A stretch of 64,000 bases of DNA from Methylotuvimicrobium buryatense 5G (GCF_000341735.1 NZ_KB455575.1:376582-440581), one strand, 5' to 3'. Positions 27,111-36,962 are shown, counted from the first letter of the stretch. Notes: generated by a model from the letters alone, not told the origin. Made by a program: numbers and translations.

Positions 27111-28506
27111 GTAATTGCTCCCAGCGAATCGCTTCCGGAAATAGCTTCATGAAATGCGCGAAGATCAACTGTCTCAACAACAAACGTTTGTAATCGGCGG
27201 AACCGCGCAAGTCGGAAATCGGCGCGATTTCTTGCCGGGCGATATCGGCCGCGGCAGTTACGGTCTCCGGAGTTATCGGTCGGCCTTGCAAATAGTCGCA
27301 GGCCTTCTCGAAATAAAACGGCACCGGCGCGACGCCGCCGGCCGATAAACAGGCGCTGACGATGCGTCCGTCGGTATGCTCGATGCCGAGCGCCGAATTT
27401 ACGGCGGCGATATCGAGATGCCGACGCATGCCGACCTTCTCGTAACTGAAACTCTGTGCCGCGGCTCGATTAAAACGGATGGCCTGCAAGCGTTCGCCGC
27501 TTTGCAAATCGACTTGTTTATAGCCTTGAAAAAAATCTTTGAGCGAAACGGTGCGGCATGCGTCATGCGAAACCAGCAGCAGACGGGCATTCAAGGCCAG
27601 AAAAAACACAGCTAGATCGGCAATCGGCGAGGCATTGACCAGATTGCCGCCGACCGTCGCGCGCGCACGGACCGGCGCCGAGCAAATCAATTCAAAGTCT
27701 TGCGTGACCGACGGAAACAATTGCCGAAACAACTTGGAGGTTTGAAGTTGTTCTATCGATGCCGCGGCATTTACGATGCAATCGTCAGCATCAAAACGAA
27801 CACTGTCGGCGCTATCGGGCAAAAATGCCAATGGCCGGATGTGCAGCGAATGCGGTCTGGCCACCCATAAATCAGTGCCGCCGCCGACCAGTAACGCGTC
27901 CGGCGACGGCTCGACCGCATCGCGCGGCGCAAGGGCCGCGAGTTTCGCGGCAATCTCCGAAAAATAAGCCGGCAGAATTTGCCAGCGGACCAAATCGTCG
28001 ATTCTGCATTCCGGCGGCGAGACGGACAGGTCGAATTGTCGGCAGAGCCGTGCTATCGCGCGTTTGATGCCGGCGTAACCGGTGCAGCGGCATAGATTAC
28101 CGGCAAGCGCATCGATCGCGGCCTGTTCATCGGAAGTTTCGGCATTCAGAAAAAAACCGGTCAAGGCCATTACCAGGCCGGGCGTGCAGAAGCCGCATTG
28201 AATCGCGCCGCAATCGACCAAGGCGCGTTGAACCGGATTCAAGGATTCGGCGTTCAGGCCCTCCACCGTTACGACATGACAAGCGTCGATCGCGCCCAAC
28301 GGTAACAAGCAGGCATTGACGGCCTGATAGCGTAAGCGGCCTCCGCGAATTTTTCCGAGCAACACTTGGCAGGCGCCGCAGTCTCCTTCCCGGCAGACGT
28401 CCTTGGTGCCGGTTAGACCTTGGCGCTGACGAATCAAATCCAGCACGACCCTTGCCGGGTCGGCATGATCGTCGATCGCTTTTCGATTCAAGATAAAACG
28501 AGTCAT
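27100..28506 (-). CDS. xdhA: Xanthine dehydrogenase, iron-sulfur/FAD subunit
   Basis: A 468-residue fused small subunit. A plant-type [2Fe-2S] domain has CREGDCGACQVLLG (about 38-51). The second [2Fe-2S] helical domain has CGFCTPG (about 100) and CRCTGY (about 138). The FAD domain from about 185 has LLVGGGTDLWVA and GNLVNASPIADLA. It carries electrons from the Mo subunit to NAD+. It overlaps the adenine deaminase stop by 4 nt and the XdhB start by 11 nt, so the three genes are translationally coupled. Confidence 0.94.
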   Translation of the reverse strand: MTRFILNRKAIDDHADPARVVLDLIRQRQGLTGTKDVCREGDCGACQVLLGKIRGGRLRYQAVNACLLPLGAIDACHVVTVEGLNAESLNPVQRALVDCGAIQCGFCTPGLVMALTGFFLNAETSDEQAAIDALAGNLCRCTGYAGIKRAIARLCRQFDLSVSPPECRIDDLVRWQILPAYFSEIAAKLAALAPRDAVEPSPDALLVGGGTDLWVARPHSLHIRPLAFLPDSADSVRFDADDCIVNAAASIEQLQTSKLFRQLFPSVTQDFELICSAPVRARATVGGNLVNASPIADLAVFFLALNARLLLVSHDACRTVSLKDFFQGYKQVDLQSGERLQAIRFNRAAAQSFSYEKVGMRRHLDIAAVNSALGIEHTDGRIVSACLSAGGVAPVPFYFEKACDYLQGRPITPETVTAAADIARQEIAPISDLRGSADYKRLLLRQLIFAHFMKLFPEAIRWEQLHAR

Positions 28507-30164
28507 TGCGGAGTCACCGTCAGTGGCGTAAAGGAAAATGTTCGGCCGTCGAACAAACCCCGGTCGCTCAATTTCAATTCTGGAATGACCAGCAGAGCCA
28601 TGAACGATAAGGTCATGAACGGCGCGCGCAGAGGCGAACCCAGTCGCTTGGCCAGTGCGTCCAAATCGGCATAGCGCGCCGCGACGCTGTCGCCGTCGGC
28701 GTCACTCATCAAGCCGGCGATCGGCAGTGGCAATAATTCGACACGCTCCCGGTCCGCTACGGCAATGCCGCCTCGCGCCGCGATTACCGCATTGACAGCT
28801 AGGCAAATGGCCTCGCTATCGGCGCCGACCGCGATGACGTTATGCGAATCGTGGGCTACGCTCGACGCCAATGCGCCTCGTTGCAATCCGAAGCCTTCGA
28901 TGAAGGCCAGCGCCGGGCGGGCGGCTTCGTAACGATTGACAACGGTTAGTAATAACCGGTCGGATTCGATGTCGGGCACGATCTGTCCATGCACGATTTT
29001 AGGCGTGCGCAACACGGCTTGCGTGAACAATTCGCCGTCGAACGCTTTGATGACGCGGATTTGCTCGCCGCTCGCCGGCGCTTCGAGATCGGATGCGCTA
29101 ATCGGTGCGGCGGCGAAGCGATTGACGGGGTTTGTTGCGTGATGCGTTAACAGGCTCTTGCCGTGCTCGGCAACTTTTTGGCCTCCAACCCAAGTGCCGA
29201 GTACGCTAAAGTCGGCCAGATTTTCGACCAGCACCGCATCCATGCGTTCGCCGACGCGCAGACGTCCGACCGGCAAATTATAATGATCGACCGGATTCCA
29301 ACAGGCACAGCGCAAGACATCGAAAACGCTGTGACCGTGCGCGACGGCCCGGGCAACCAAGACATTGATATGACCTGCGACCAAGTCATCCGGGTGCTTG
29401 TCGTCGCTGCACAACATCACGCGCTCGGGAGCTTCGTCGATCAATGGATGCAATGCCTCGAAATTGCGCGCCGCCGAACCTTCCCGAATCAAGATGTGCA
29501 TCCCGACCGCGAGTTTTTCGCGGGCTTCATCGAGCGTGCTGCATTCATGATCGGTCGAAATGCCGGCTGCCGCATAGCGCTTGACGTCTTCGCCGCTCAG
29601 GCCAGGCGCATGACCGTCGATCGGGTAGCCGAAACGCTTGGCCAATGCCAATTTTGCCGTAATATCAGGATCATCATGCAAAACCCCGGGATAATTCATC
29701 ACTTCAGATAGATAACCTGCCTGCCGGTTTTCGAACAACCAGGCCAATTGTTCGCTGTCGAGGCGCGCGCCGGCCGTTTCGAACGGCGTTGCCGGCACGC
29801 ATGAGGGCGCTCCGAACAATATCGGCATCGGCGTCAATGCGGCGCTGTCGCACATGAAGCGAATCCCGTCCAGGCCGAGCACATTGGCAATTTCATGCGG
29901 GTCGGATACCGCAGCGACGGTACCGTGCCGGCACGCGATTCGGGCAAATTCGTCCGGCGTCAACATCGAGCTTTCGATATGCACATGCGCATCGATAAAA
30001 CCCGGCAACAGATAAGGTTTGTCCGGGTCTTCATCGCCCAATTCGATGATCGAGGCGATCGTTTCGTTATCCCAACCGATTTCGGACAAGACTATCCGCC
30101 GTTCGAGTATTTGAACAACATTCGCGATGATGCTTCCTTGATTTAGACTCACGTTCTTGGCCAA
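28503..30164 (-). CDS. ade: Adenine deaminase
   Basis: A 553-residue amidohydrolase converting adenine to hypoxanthine and ammonia. The metal site is marked by LLPGFIDAHVHIESSM (about 52-67). Other landmarks are ADE-type SDPHEIANVLG, DGHAPGLSG, STDHECST, and CSDDKHPDDL; the C-terminal domain has ASSVAHDSHNVIAVG. Start is a TTG at 30164 behind AGGAAAA, the only start with a good ribosome site. With XdhA/B downstream it would feed adenine through hypoxanthine to urate. No urate-degrading gene is in the window. Confidence 0.93.
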   Translation of the reverse strand: MAKNVSLNQGSIIANVVQILERRIVLSEIGWDNETIASIIELGDEDPDKPYLLPGFIDAHVHIESSMLTPDEFARIACRHGTVAAVSDPHEIANVLGLDGIRFMCDSAALTPMPILFGAPSCVPATPFETAGARLDSEQLAWLFENRQAGYLSEVMNYPGVLHDDPDITAKLALAKRFGYPIDGHAPGLSGEDVKRYAAAGISTDHECSTLDEAREKLAVGMHILIREGSAARNFEALHPLIDEAPERVMLCSDDKHPDDLVAGHINVLVARAVAHGHSVFDVLRCACWNPVDHYNLPVGRLRVGERMDAVLVENLADFSVLGTWVGGQKVAEHGKSLLTHHATNPVNRFAAAPISASDLEAPASGEQIRVIKAFDGELFTQAVLRTPKIVHGQIVPDIESDRLLLTVVNRYEAARPALAFIEGFGLQRGALASSVAHDSHNVIAVGADSEAICLAVNAVIAARGGIAVADRERVELLPLPIAGLMSDADGDSVAARYADLDALAKRLGSPLRAPFMTLSFMALLVIPELKLSDRGLFDGRTFSFTPLTVTPQ

Positions 30165-30185
30165 TGGGTTTTCCTGGAGGCTTGA

Positions 30186-32615
30186 TTAACCAATTTCAGA
30201 TAATTTAGGCTCCGAAACTGTCTTATTATGTACATACAGCGACTGAGTCGGGTAGGCGAATTCAATGCCTTCCTGTTGGAACTGTTGGTAAATGTCCAGA
30301 TTGATGGCTTGCTGCGCATCCATGTATACACCGTAGTCAGGGCTGAGCACATAATAGACGATTTCGAAATCGAGAGAGAACTCACCGTATTGAAAAAAAT
30401 GAGCGCGATCGAAGCGAGTTTTATCTCGCTTCTCGACGATTGCTTTGAGCATTGCCGGAATGGCTTGCAGCTTTTCATAGGGCGTATCATAGACCACGCC
30501 AAGTTTGAATACCACGCGCCGCTCTTGCATGCGTTTGTAGTTGCGGATACGGGTGTCGAGCAGTTCGCCATTGGCGCAAATGATCTGCTCGCCGGTGAGG
30601 CTGCGCAACCGGGTGGTTTTGACGCCGATATGTTCTATGGTGCCGAAAAAGTCGCCGAAATTAACGAAATCTCCGATTACGAAGGGTTTGTCGAGCACGA
30701 TAGACAGCGATGCGAATAAATCGCTGAGGATGCGTTGCAGCGCCAAAGCGATCGCGATACCGCCGATACCGAGACCGGCAACCAACGCGGTGATATCGAT
30801 GCCGATGTTTTGCAGGATCAGTAGCAGTGCAACTGCCCATAACAACACCTGGCTAATGAAATTAAGGATTGCCAAAGCGCCCATGCTCGCGCCGTCGCGC
30901 TTGGTTTTGCGCGACAAAATACGGAAAATCCAGGCCCGTATAAAACCGCTCAGCCAAATCGCGATCTGCAGTGCGATGACGACTTTTGTGATTTTGGCGA
31001 TCGTTGTGTCTGTGGCGGGGTCAAGCGTTAGCGATAATGATGCGAAAAAGACAGCGACGACCAGAAAAAAAATAAGATTGGCGCGTTTGACCGTGCTCAG
31101 AATTTCATTTGCTTGGGAGAAATGTTTGCGTTCGGCGGCATGCCTCAATCCGCGTATCAGAAACCAACGCAAAACGAATAATAAAATAAAGGTCACCGAC
31201 GCGATGGCAAAGGCGTAAAACCAATCCAATAGCGAATTATGATTGATCTCCATGTTGATTAAACTTTTGATCCGATCGCTAAGGTTGTATTGCGAGGTTC
31301 TGGCATTAATATCTTCGATTAAGTATTGGTGAAGCCGGCGGCTTTCATCCATGGCACCGTTTAATTCGGTCAACGTGCCGATGATACTTTGTATGTGTTC
31401 GCTTTGACGGGATTCCCAAATGGGCTTGTCCGGTATCGTTTTGCTGCCGACTGCATTCAGTCGGCTTTGCCAGTCGCTGAGCCAAAGCTTGATGGTGGCT
31501 TGTTCTTGTTCGATTTGTGTAATGGCTGAGTTAGAATGCGATCGCCAATTCGGTAATTCCTGTTGTTCGACCGATTCATTGAATAAGTCATGGCGCTTTT
31601 GCCATATCTCCTTTCTTTCCGAAATTAATTTTAGTTCGCGTTGCGCGGCATCGGTTTTCGATTTAAGTGCTTCTAGCTCCAGACGGCGCGCTTCTGTTTC
31701 TTCAATGGCGTGTATATCTTCGAAAGAAGCCGCTTCCAGACGCTTCCTGGCTTGATCTAATAGGCTTTGTGCCTTTGATTGCTGATCGTTGAGTCGAGAC
31801 AAATCGCGGTTCAGTTCGAATTGATGTTTGCGAATGCTCTCGTTTTTTTGGGTCAATTCCGAACTGTTGAAGCCGGCGTGTTGCTGTAAATAGTCGTTTT
31901 GACGACGTAATAGATCAAGATGGGTGTCGTAGACTGAAAACGTTTTTTCTTCGTTTTTCAGTTCCAGTTCGCGAAGCGTTTGTTGTTGTTCGGCGAGAGC
32001 ATGTTCCAATTCCGCCGCTTTCAGCAGCAAGGGCTCGATTGCGCCATTTTGATTTTGTATTTGAGTCAGTTTGTCTTGTGTTTGTTTAAATGCCAGTTGC
32101 GTTTGCGCCAAGCCTTCTTTAGCGAAATCGACTTTGGCGCGAACTACTTTAACCCGGGCCGACTCTATGGCGAGTTGTTCTCGTGCGCGGTCCAAATCCA
32201 AAACTGAAAAAGGTTTTTCAGGCTCAGGCTCTTTCTCTAGTCGGGCAATTTCTTGTAAGTCGGCGGTTTTTTGTGCATCTAATTCCTGACTTCGATTGAG
32301 TTCGATGATTTGTGCCGTAAAGGTTGCCGCTGTTTGTTCCAGCAGTGCGAGTTGCTTTTGTAATAGTTCGGAATCTTGGTCCGATGCTTTTTGCAAACGC
32401 CGGTTGATTTCAGTTCTTTCATTTTCCAAGGCTTTACGACGTTCCGTAATGGCTTCGATGGTTTGGTCGAGCGTGGCGTATTCGGTGCTATTCTCGGGTT
32501 CCGTAGCTTGTTGTGCGTCTTGAGACCAGGCTACATTAAACGGTGCCATCAAGAAAAATAGCAATAGCCATAGACTTGGATTTCGGGTCAGTGAAATTGC
32601 TTCGTTGATGTTCAT
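30186..32615 (-). CDS. Large MscS-family mechanosensitive channel with periplasmic coiled coil
   Basis: An 809-residue protein. Signal peptide about 1-31 (ending NVAWSQ). A long Glu/Gln-rich periplasmic coiled-coil region covers about 40-430, followed by about five membrane segments (450-640). The pore helix is GLGIGGIAIALALQRILSDLFASL, and the beta domain has LDKPFVIGDFVNFGDFFGTIEHIGVKTTRLRS (split over about 645-680). It resembles the KefA/MscM-type long MscS proteins and would protect against osmotic down-shock. The ade gene lies 21 nt downstream on the same strand, perhaps by chance. Confidence 0.88.
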   Translation of the reverse strand: MNINEAISLTRNPSLWLLLFFLMAPFNVAWSQDAQQATEPENSTEYATLDQTIEAITERRKALENERTEINRRLQKASDQDSELLQKQLALLEQTAATFTAQIIELNRSQELDAQKTADLQEIARLEKEPEPEKPFSVLDLDRAREQLAIESARVKVVRAKVDFAKEGLAQTQLAFKQTQDKLTQIQNQNGAIEPLLLKAAELEHALAEQQQTLRELELKNEEKTFSVYDTHLDLLRRQNDYLQQHAGFNSSELTQKNESIRKHQFELNRDLSRLNDQQSKAQSLLDQARKRLEAASFEDIHAIEETEARRLELEALKSKTDAAQRELKLISERKEIWQKRHDLFNESVEQQELPNWRSHSNSAITQIEQEQATIKLWLSDWQSRLNAVGSKTIPDKPIWESRQSEHIQSIIGTLTELNGAMDESRRLHQYLIEDINARTSQYNLSDRIKSLINMEINHNSLLDWFYAFAIASVTFILLFVLRWFLIRGLRHAAERKHFSQANEILSTVKRANLIFFLVVAVFFASLSLTLDPATDTTIAKITKVVIALQIAIWLSGFIRAWIFRILSRKTKRDGASMGALAILNFISQVLLWAVALLLILQNIGIDITALVAGLGIGGIAIALALQRILSDLFASLSIVLDKPFVIGDFVNFGDFFGTIEHIGVKTTRLRSLTGEQIICANGELLDTRIRNYKRMQERRVVFKLGVVYDTPYEKLQAIPAMLKAIVEKRDKTRFDRAHFFQYGEFSLDFEIVYYVLSPDYGVYMDAQQAINLDIYQQFQQEGIEFAYPTQSLYVHNKTVSEPKLSEIG

Positions 32616-33073
32616 GTTTATTCCTCGAATTTATTAGTAGGCCGTTTTCGTAGCGTACTCGGTCATAAGTCGTGTTTACCAAAATGTCGCGGCATTGCAA
32701 TCATCCCGGTTGTCAGCAATCAAAGTGTGTAAATTGGTGAAGGTGGAAACTTCGATTAACCGAGTTGACGCCAATTTTTACTGGTATCTACGTCCCGGGT
32801 ATTAGCGAGAGAGTATGATTAATTGGAAACTTAAATTTGATGGATGAGCGGCAGCTGCATTTGAAGTGTCGTGAAATCAATGAAAAATGATTATAAGCTC
32901 CCCTTTTGGAACTGGGAGTATCTAATATTTAAGACTTCACTGCAAATCGCGGCCGATCAGAATACCGGTGGTGGCAATTTCTTTTTTGGGGTTTTGGCGA
33001 AAATATCCTGGCGCTCGTATCAATTCGCCAGTTGTTCTTCAGCAGACGTTAAGTTTAATGAGCTATTTTAAGA
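32616..33073. other. Intergenic region, nothing recognised
   Basis: About 460 AT-rich bp between the divergent MscS and RlpA-like genes. It should contain both promoters. No family-like ORF, repeat copy or RNA gene was seen. Confidence 0.5.
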
Positions 33074-33640
33074 ATGTTTGTCAATATATTGAATTTTAAG
33101 TATCTTATGGCTTTTCAGTTGTTGCATAAAAAATCGTATCATTTGCTCGTTAGACGTAATTTCGGGTTCGCTGTCGTTTTGGCGATTTCTGCTTTGATGT
33201 TATTCGGTTGTTCAGTCAAACAACCGGTGCCGGAAGATGGCTTCGATAGAGCAATCGAATTCAAGAGAGATGCGCCTTATAACAGGCCTTACCAAGTGAA
33301 TGGCAAACGCTACTATCCCTTAGTCAATCCCAATGGATATAAAGAAAGAGGCATTGCTTCTTGGTATGGCGCCGAATCCGGCAATCGGACTGCGATGGGC
33401 GTCAAGTTTAATCCCGATGGCTTAAGCGCCGCGCATAAAACGCTTCCTTTACCTTCCAGAGTCAAAGTGACTAACTTGCAAAATGGCCGGTCGATTATTT
33501 TGGTCGTGAACGATCGCGGCCCCTTCGCCAAAAATCGTTTGATCGATCTATCGAAAGGCGCGGCTAAAGCGATAGGCGTTAAAGGACTTGTCGAAGTGGA
33601 AGTGGAGTATATCGGCGAGTATGCCGGTAGCAATAGATAG
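33074..33640 (+). CDS. RlpA-like double-psi beta-barrel lipoprotein
   Basis: Up to 188 residues. A hydrophobic export signal ends in a lipobox-like LMLFGC (Cys about 46), indicating a lipoprotein. The RlpA-type DPBB domain (about 90-180) has GIASWYGAESGNRTAMG, AAHKTLPLPSRVKVTNL and VNDRGPFAKNRLIDLSKGAA. RlpA proteins are peptidoglycan-acting septal lytic transglycosylases binding denuded glycans. There is no SPOR domain. The N-terminus is long for a signal peptide, so an internal ATG (33107) may be the true start. It stands alone between repeats. Confidence 0.85.
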   Translation: MFVNILNFKYLMAFQLLHKKSYHLLVRRNFGFAVVLAISALMLFGCSVKQPVPEDGFDRAIEFKRDAPYNRPYQVNGKRYYPLVNPNGYKERGIASWYGAESGNRTAMGVKFNPDGLSAAHKTLPLPSRVKVTNLQNGRSIILVVNDRGPFAKNRLIDLSKGAAKAIGVKGLVEVEVEYIGEYAGSNR

Positions 33641-33658
33641 TCGATGCCGACGCGAAAG

Positions 33659-33833
33659 TATACCTTTCGCACTTCAAATTTCGGCAGTGTCTAAGGAGGC
33701 ACCGGGGTGTGCGGCCCCTCACCTAACGCTAGGTGAGGGGCCAGCATGGAGCTGGCATAGAGCCTACAGGGACGTTTCACGGCGTCCTTTGACGGGCAAC
33801 CCCTGCGCCGAATTATGATCTACGAGGGGTATA
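33659..33833 (+). repeat. MITE-like element, copy 2
   Basis: A 175-bp copy with ends TATACCTTTCGCACTTCAAA and ...CTACGAGGGGTATA. Internally it carries a stem around CCCCTCACCTAACG / CTAGGTGAGGGGC not seen in the other copies, and the shared AGAGCCTACAGGGACG segment. The right end is the ATTTTGATC-type subtype also found at 60692-60787 (here TTATGATCTACGAGG). Confidence 0.8.
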
Positions 33834-33839
33834 AATCAT

Positions 33840-35114
33840 TCAGTCATACGTTTGATGAATAGGCAACCAAATCTTAAAACTGGCGCCCTCTCCGATTTGG
33901 CTCGAAACATCGATTCTGCCATGATGAGCTCGGACAATATTATTTGCGGTCGATAAGCCCAGGCCGATACCTTTGCCAATAGGGCGCGTCGTGAAAAACG
34001 GTTCAAATAATCGATGCATATGGTTCGGATTAATCCCGGGGCCGTCGTCTGCAATTTCCACCCATATTTGTTTGTCGTCGATACCGGTTCGTATGATGAT
34101 TTCGCCGGATTCGCCGACGGCTTGCCAGGCATTAGTCAGCAAACTTAAAAAAACTTGATTCATGAGTTGAGGAATGCATTCGATCTCGGGCGTGTCTCCA
34201 TATTCTTTGCGAATACGGCATTGGATATTTTGGCTGCAGACGAACACCTTTAAAGTCGTATCCAAGCTCTGCTTGATATCGTATTGTTGCCAGTTTTGGC
34301 CGTTGTCATCGGTGAATTGATTGAAGGCACGTACGATATTTCGTACTCGGGTTAAACCTTCTTTGGATTCGCTAATCAGATCGGCTATATCCTCGCGCAA
34401 AAAATTCCAGTCTTTTTGCTGCTTCAAGGCTTGTAATTTTTCGATACAGTCCGGTTGGGGCCGGCATTTGGAAAGTTGATTATCGTATTGGTCGATCAAG
34501 TCGAATATTTCGAGGGCATATTCTTGAAAGGAATTGAGGTTGGAAAAAATAAACCCCAACGGATTATTGATTTCGTGTGCAATGCCGGCCGCTAATTGAC
34601 CGATCGCGGCGAGTTTTTCCGATTGCATCAGTTCGGATTGAATCAATTGATGTTCCTGCATGCGTTTTTGCAGTTCCGTCTCGAGATGGATATTTTGATT
34701 TTGTAAGCGTTCGCGCGCTTTTTTAAGTTCTATTTGTAAGTTGACCCTGACCGATAATATCGATAAGTTGCAGGGTTTATAGAGATAATCCGCCGCACCC
34801 AACGAAAAACCGAATGTTTCGTCTAGTTCGGAGGTCAACGCCGTCACGAAAATGACAGGAATGTCTTGCGTCTTCGGATTACTCTTCAACGCTTTAATGA
34901 CTTCGTAACCATCCATGCCGGGCATCATAATGTCCAACAGTATGAGGTCTAGGGATGTATTATTCGCTATTTCCAAGGCTTTAGCGCCCGATGTTGCGAC
35001 CAATACCGCATAATCCGTCATCAAACATTGTCCGAAAACCGAAAGGTTGACGCTTTCGTCATCGACTATCAGAATGCTGGGGCGCTTATTAATGCTCGTG
35101 GTATCGTTTGACAT
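33840..35114 (-). CDS. Receiver-histidine kinase hybrid (REC-HisKA-HATPase)
   Basis: About 424 residues, soluble. The receiver domain (about 10-130) has VDDE, phosphorylatable LILLDIMMPGMDGYE (Asp about 59) and YLYKP. A coiled coil (130-165) leads to HisKA GIAHEINNPLGFIFSN (His about 180), and the ATPase domain has LLTNAWQAVG, DDGPGI, FEPFFTTRPIGKGIGLGLS. The reversed order (REC before kinase) is typical of kinases that relay from another kinase. It is divergent from the corrinoid/methyltransferase operon, 150 nt apart, and its receiver closely resembles that of the REC-GGDEF-EAL protein at 41261, suggesting one network. Confidence 0.9.
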   Translation of the reverse strand: MSNDTTSINKRPSILIVDDESVNLSVFGQCLMTDYAVLVATSGAKALEIANNTSLDLILLDIMMPGMDGYEVIKALKSNPKTQDIPVIFVTALTSELDETFGFSLGAADYLYKPCNLSILSVRVNLQIELKKARERLQNQNIHLETELQKRMQEHQLIQSELMQSEKLAAIGQLAAGIAHEINNPLGFIFSNLNSFQEYALEIFDLIDQYDNQLSKCRPQPDCIEKLQALKQQKDWNFLREDIADLISESKEGLTRVRNIVRAFNQFTDDNGQNWQQYDIKQSLDTTLKVFVCSQNIQCRIRKEYGDTPEIECIPQLMNQVFLSLLTNAWQAVGESGEIIIRTGIDDKQIWVEIADDGPGINPNHMHRLFEPFFTTRPIGKGIGLGLSTANNIVRAHHGRIDVSSQIGEGASFKIWLPIHQTYD

Positions 35115-35142
35115 CAAGACCTCAAAATTTATTTATCATCAT

Positions 35143-35252
35143 CGTAGATCAAAATTCGGCATCGGCGTCCTATCGGGCGAGTGACCGAACTCTTCGCCAC
35201 GCTGCGTACTTTCATCTGCCGGGGCGATCGATTGCCAGACCTTCATGAATAT
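35143..35252 (+). repeat. Dispersed repeat fragment between the kinase and corrinoid operons
   Basis: Starts with CGTAGATCAAAATTCGGC, the inverted right end of the MITE-like subtype at 60692. It continues with ATCGGGCGAGTGACCG, ACTTTCATCTGCCGGGG and ATTGCCAGACCTTCATGAA, homologous to 24690-24773. It lies in the promoter region of the corrinoid operon, 12 nt before the preferred start. Confidence 0.7.
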
Positions 35253-35264
35253 TACTATAGTAAT

Positions 35265-36950
35265 ATGAGTTCCACCCTCCAAGATAGTGCCCGAATTGCG
35301 GCTAAAAGACCGATGCCAAAAAATTTAGAATCCATCGAAGAAAAAAAATATTATCGGTTGCGCGTCAGCACGGATGATTGCGGTTTAGAGCTTTACCTGT
35401 CCGATTCGTTATCGGTTCGAGAAGCGCTAGATCATACCGAAATTCGGGTTCGTGCGGCCTGTGGAGGACTAGGTACATGCGGCGCTTGTTTGATACAAGT
35501 CATTTCCGGCCGGTTCAATCCTCCGACACCGGCAGAGCGGCAAAAATTATTGCCGGATCAATTGGTTCAGGGATATCGACTCGCCTGTCAATTAAGGACT
35601 CTGAGTGACGGTGAAGCCTACCTTGCCCATCCTGCTCCGCCGTCGCAATGGAGAAGTCCGGATCGATGCGAGTGGCCTACGGTCGAGTTTTCAAAAGATA
35701 TCGACGAGGTTCGGCAGCCGTATGGGATTGCGGTCGATTTAGGAACGACTCATATTCGTTTGTCTATTTGGAATCGTCATACCGCTCGGCTCATCGGTTG
35801 CCGGGTAGGTATCAATCCTCAAGTGGCTCATGGTGCCGATGTCTTGACTCGTTTGGATTCCCGGCGATTGGACGTTCATGCCTCGCGGGACTTGATGATC
35901 GAAGGGCGTAAGGCTATCTTGGACGGCATTCGAGATATTTTAAGCCGAGATTTTGGGGAAGTCGTTCACGTCCTTGACGAAACCGGAAAGATTATTATCG
36001 TCGGAAACACCGTCATGTTGATGTTGATTGGCGGCGGTAACGATAGCGATGATCTGTATCGGCTTGAAAATTGGCATATTCCTGTCGAGTGTCGAATCGA
36101 TGATATTGCCGCTTGGCGCCATGATTGGCGTATGCCCCATGCGGATATTTCGATCGCTCAGCCATTGGCCGGTTTTGTCGGGTCGGATTTATTGGCCGAT
36201 CTTTTGGCTTCAGGTATAACCGAGCAACCCGTTCCGATGCTGTTGGCGGATTTGGGAACCAATACTGAAATTGCTCTGTGGGACGGCACTGCGGCATGGG
36301 TGACATCGGTACCGGGCGGTCCGGCGTTTGAAGGCGTCGGGATGCGCAATGGTATGGCGGCTGAAACGGGTGCCGTTTATCGGGTTCGCGATGACGGCGA
36401 TCGTTGGCTGATTGCTACGATTGGCGATCAGCCGATTCGAGGATATTGTGCCAGTGGCTTCATCGATGCGATTGCAGTGATGTTGGACAAACAAATTCTC
36501 AAGCCCTCCGGTCGCTTTACCCAATCATTGCAACCGAGCGGTACGGGTTATCGGCTTGATGTCGACAATGCTAGGTCGGCGATTTTTGGTAGTGATGTCG
36601 ATATTTTTCAACGAGCCAAGGCTTCGACCGCCGCAGCCATGATGCAATTACTCGGATTTGCCGATTTGAAACCAAGCGATTTACAGGCTGTTTGGATTTG
36701 CGGCAGTTTGGGGCAGCATCTGGATTTACACAATGCGATTCGTGTCGGTTTGTTGCCCCGTTTACCGGTCGACAGATTCAAACGTTTTGCGAATGCGAGT
36801 CTGGCCGGGTGCGAGCAGTTGTTGCTGGACCGAAATGCAAATACTCGTTTAAATACGATCATAAGTAAGACAAAATCGATCAATTTAGGCGGGATAAGTA
36901 GCTATGAAGAAAGTTTTATCGAGCATTTGCGCTTGCAGCCGATGGCATAA
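35265..36950 (+). CDS. RACo-like reductive activator of corrinoid protein ([2Fe-2S] + DUF4445/ASKHA)
   Basis: About 561 residues. An N-terminal plant-type [2Fe-2S] domain has C-x5-C-x2-C-x32-C (CGGLGTCGAC, about residues 66-75, and LACQ about 107). The ASKHA-fold ATPase region of reductive activators begins with YGIAVDLGTTHIRLSIWN (about 180) and includes GADVLTRL, GNTVMLMLIGG, LLADLGTNTEIALWDG, ASGFIDAI and ICGSLGQHLD. Such proteins use ATP to reduce cob(II)alamin on corrinoid proteins back to Co(I). Start at 35265 is preferred because the upstream frame is a dispersed repeat. The corrinoid protein follows after 12 nt. Confidence 0.88.
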   Translation: MSSTLQDSARIAAKRPMPKNLESIEEKKYYRLRVSTDDCGLELYLSDSLSVREALDHTEIRVRAACGGLGTCGACLIQVISGRFNPPTPAERQKLLPDQLVQGYRLACQLRTLSDGEAYLAHPAPPSQWRSPDRCEWPTVEFSKDIDEVRQPYGIAVDLGTTHIRLSIWNRHTARLIGCRVGINPQVAHGADVLTRLDSRRLDVHASRDLMIEGRKAILDGIRDILSRDFGEVVHVLDETGKIIIVGNTVMLMLIGGGNDSDDLYRLENWHIPVECRIDDIAAWRHDWRMPHADISIAQPLAGFVGSDLLADLLASGITEQPVPMLLADLGTNTEIALWDGTAAWVTSVPGGPAFEGVGMRNGMAAETGAVYRVRDDGDRWLIATIGDQPIRGYCASGFIDAIAVMLDKQILKPSGRFTQSLQPSGTGYRLDVDNARSAIFGSDVDIFQRAKASTAAAMMQLLGFADLKPSDLQAVWICGSLGQHLDLHNAIRVGLLPRLPVDRFKRFANASLAGCEQLLLDRNANTRLNTIISKTKSINLGGISSYEESFIEHLRLQPMA

Positions 36951-36962
36951 GGGGGCCGAAAT

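Noticed and set aside
35181-35264. Upstream extension of the RACo-like gene
   Set aside because: The extra 28 codons coincide with a dispersed repeat shared with 24690-24773, so the ATG at 35265 is preferred.
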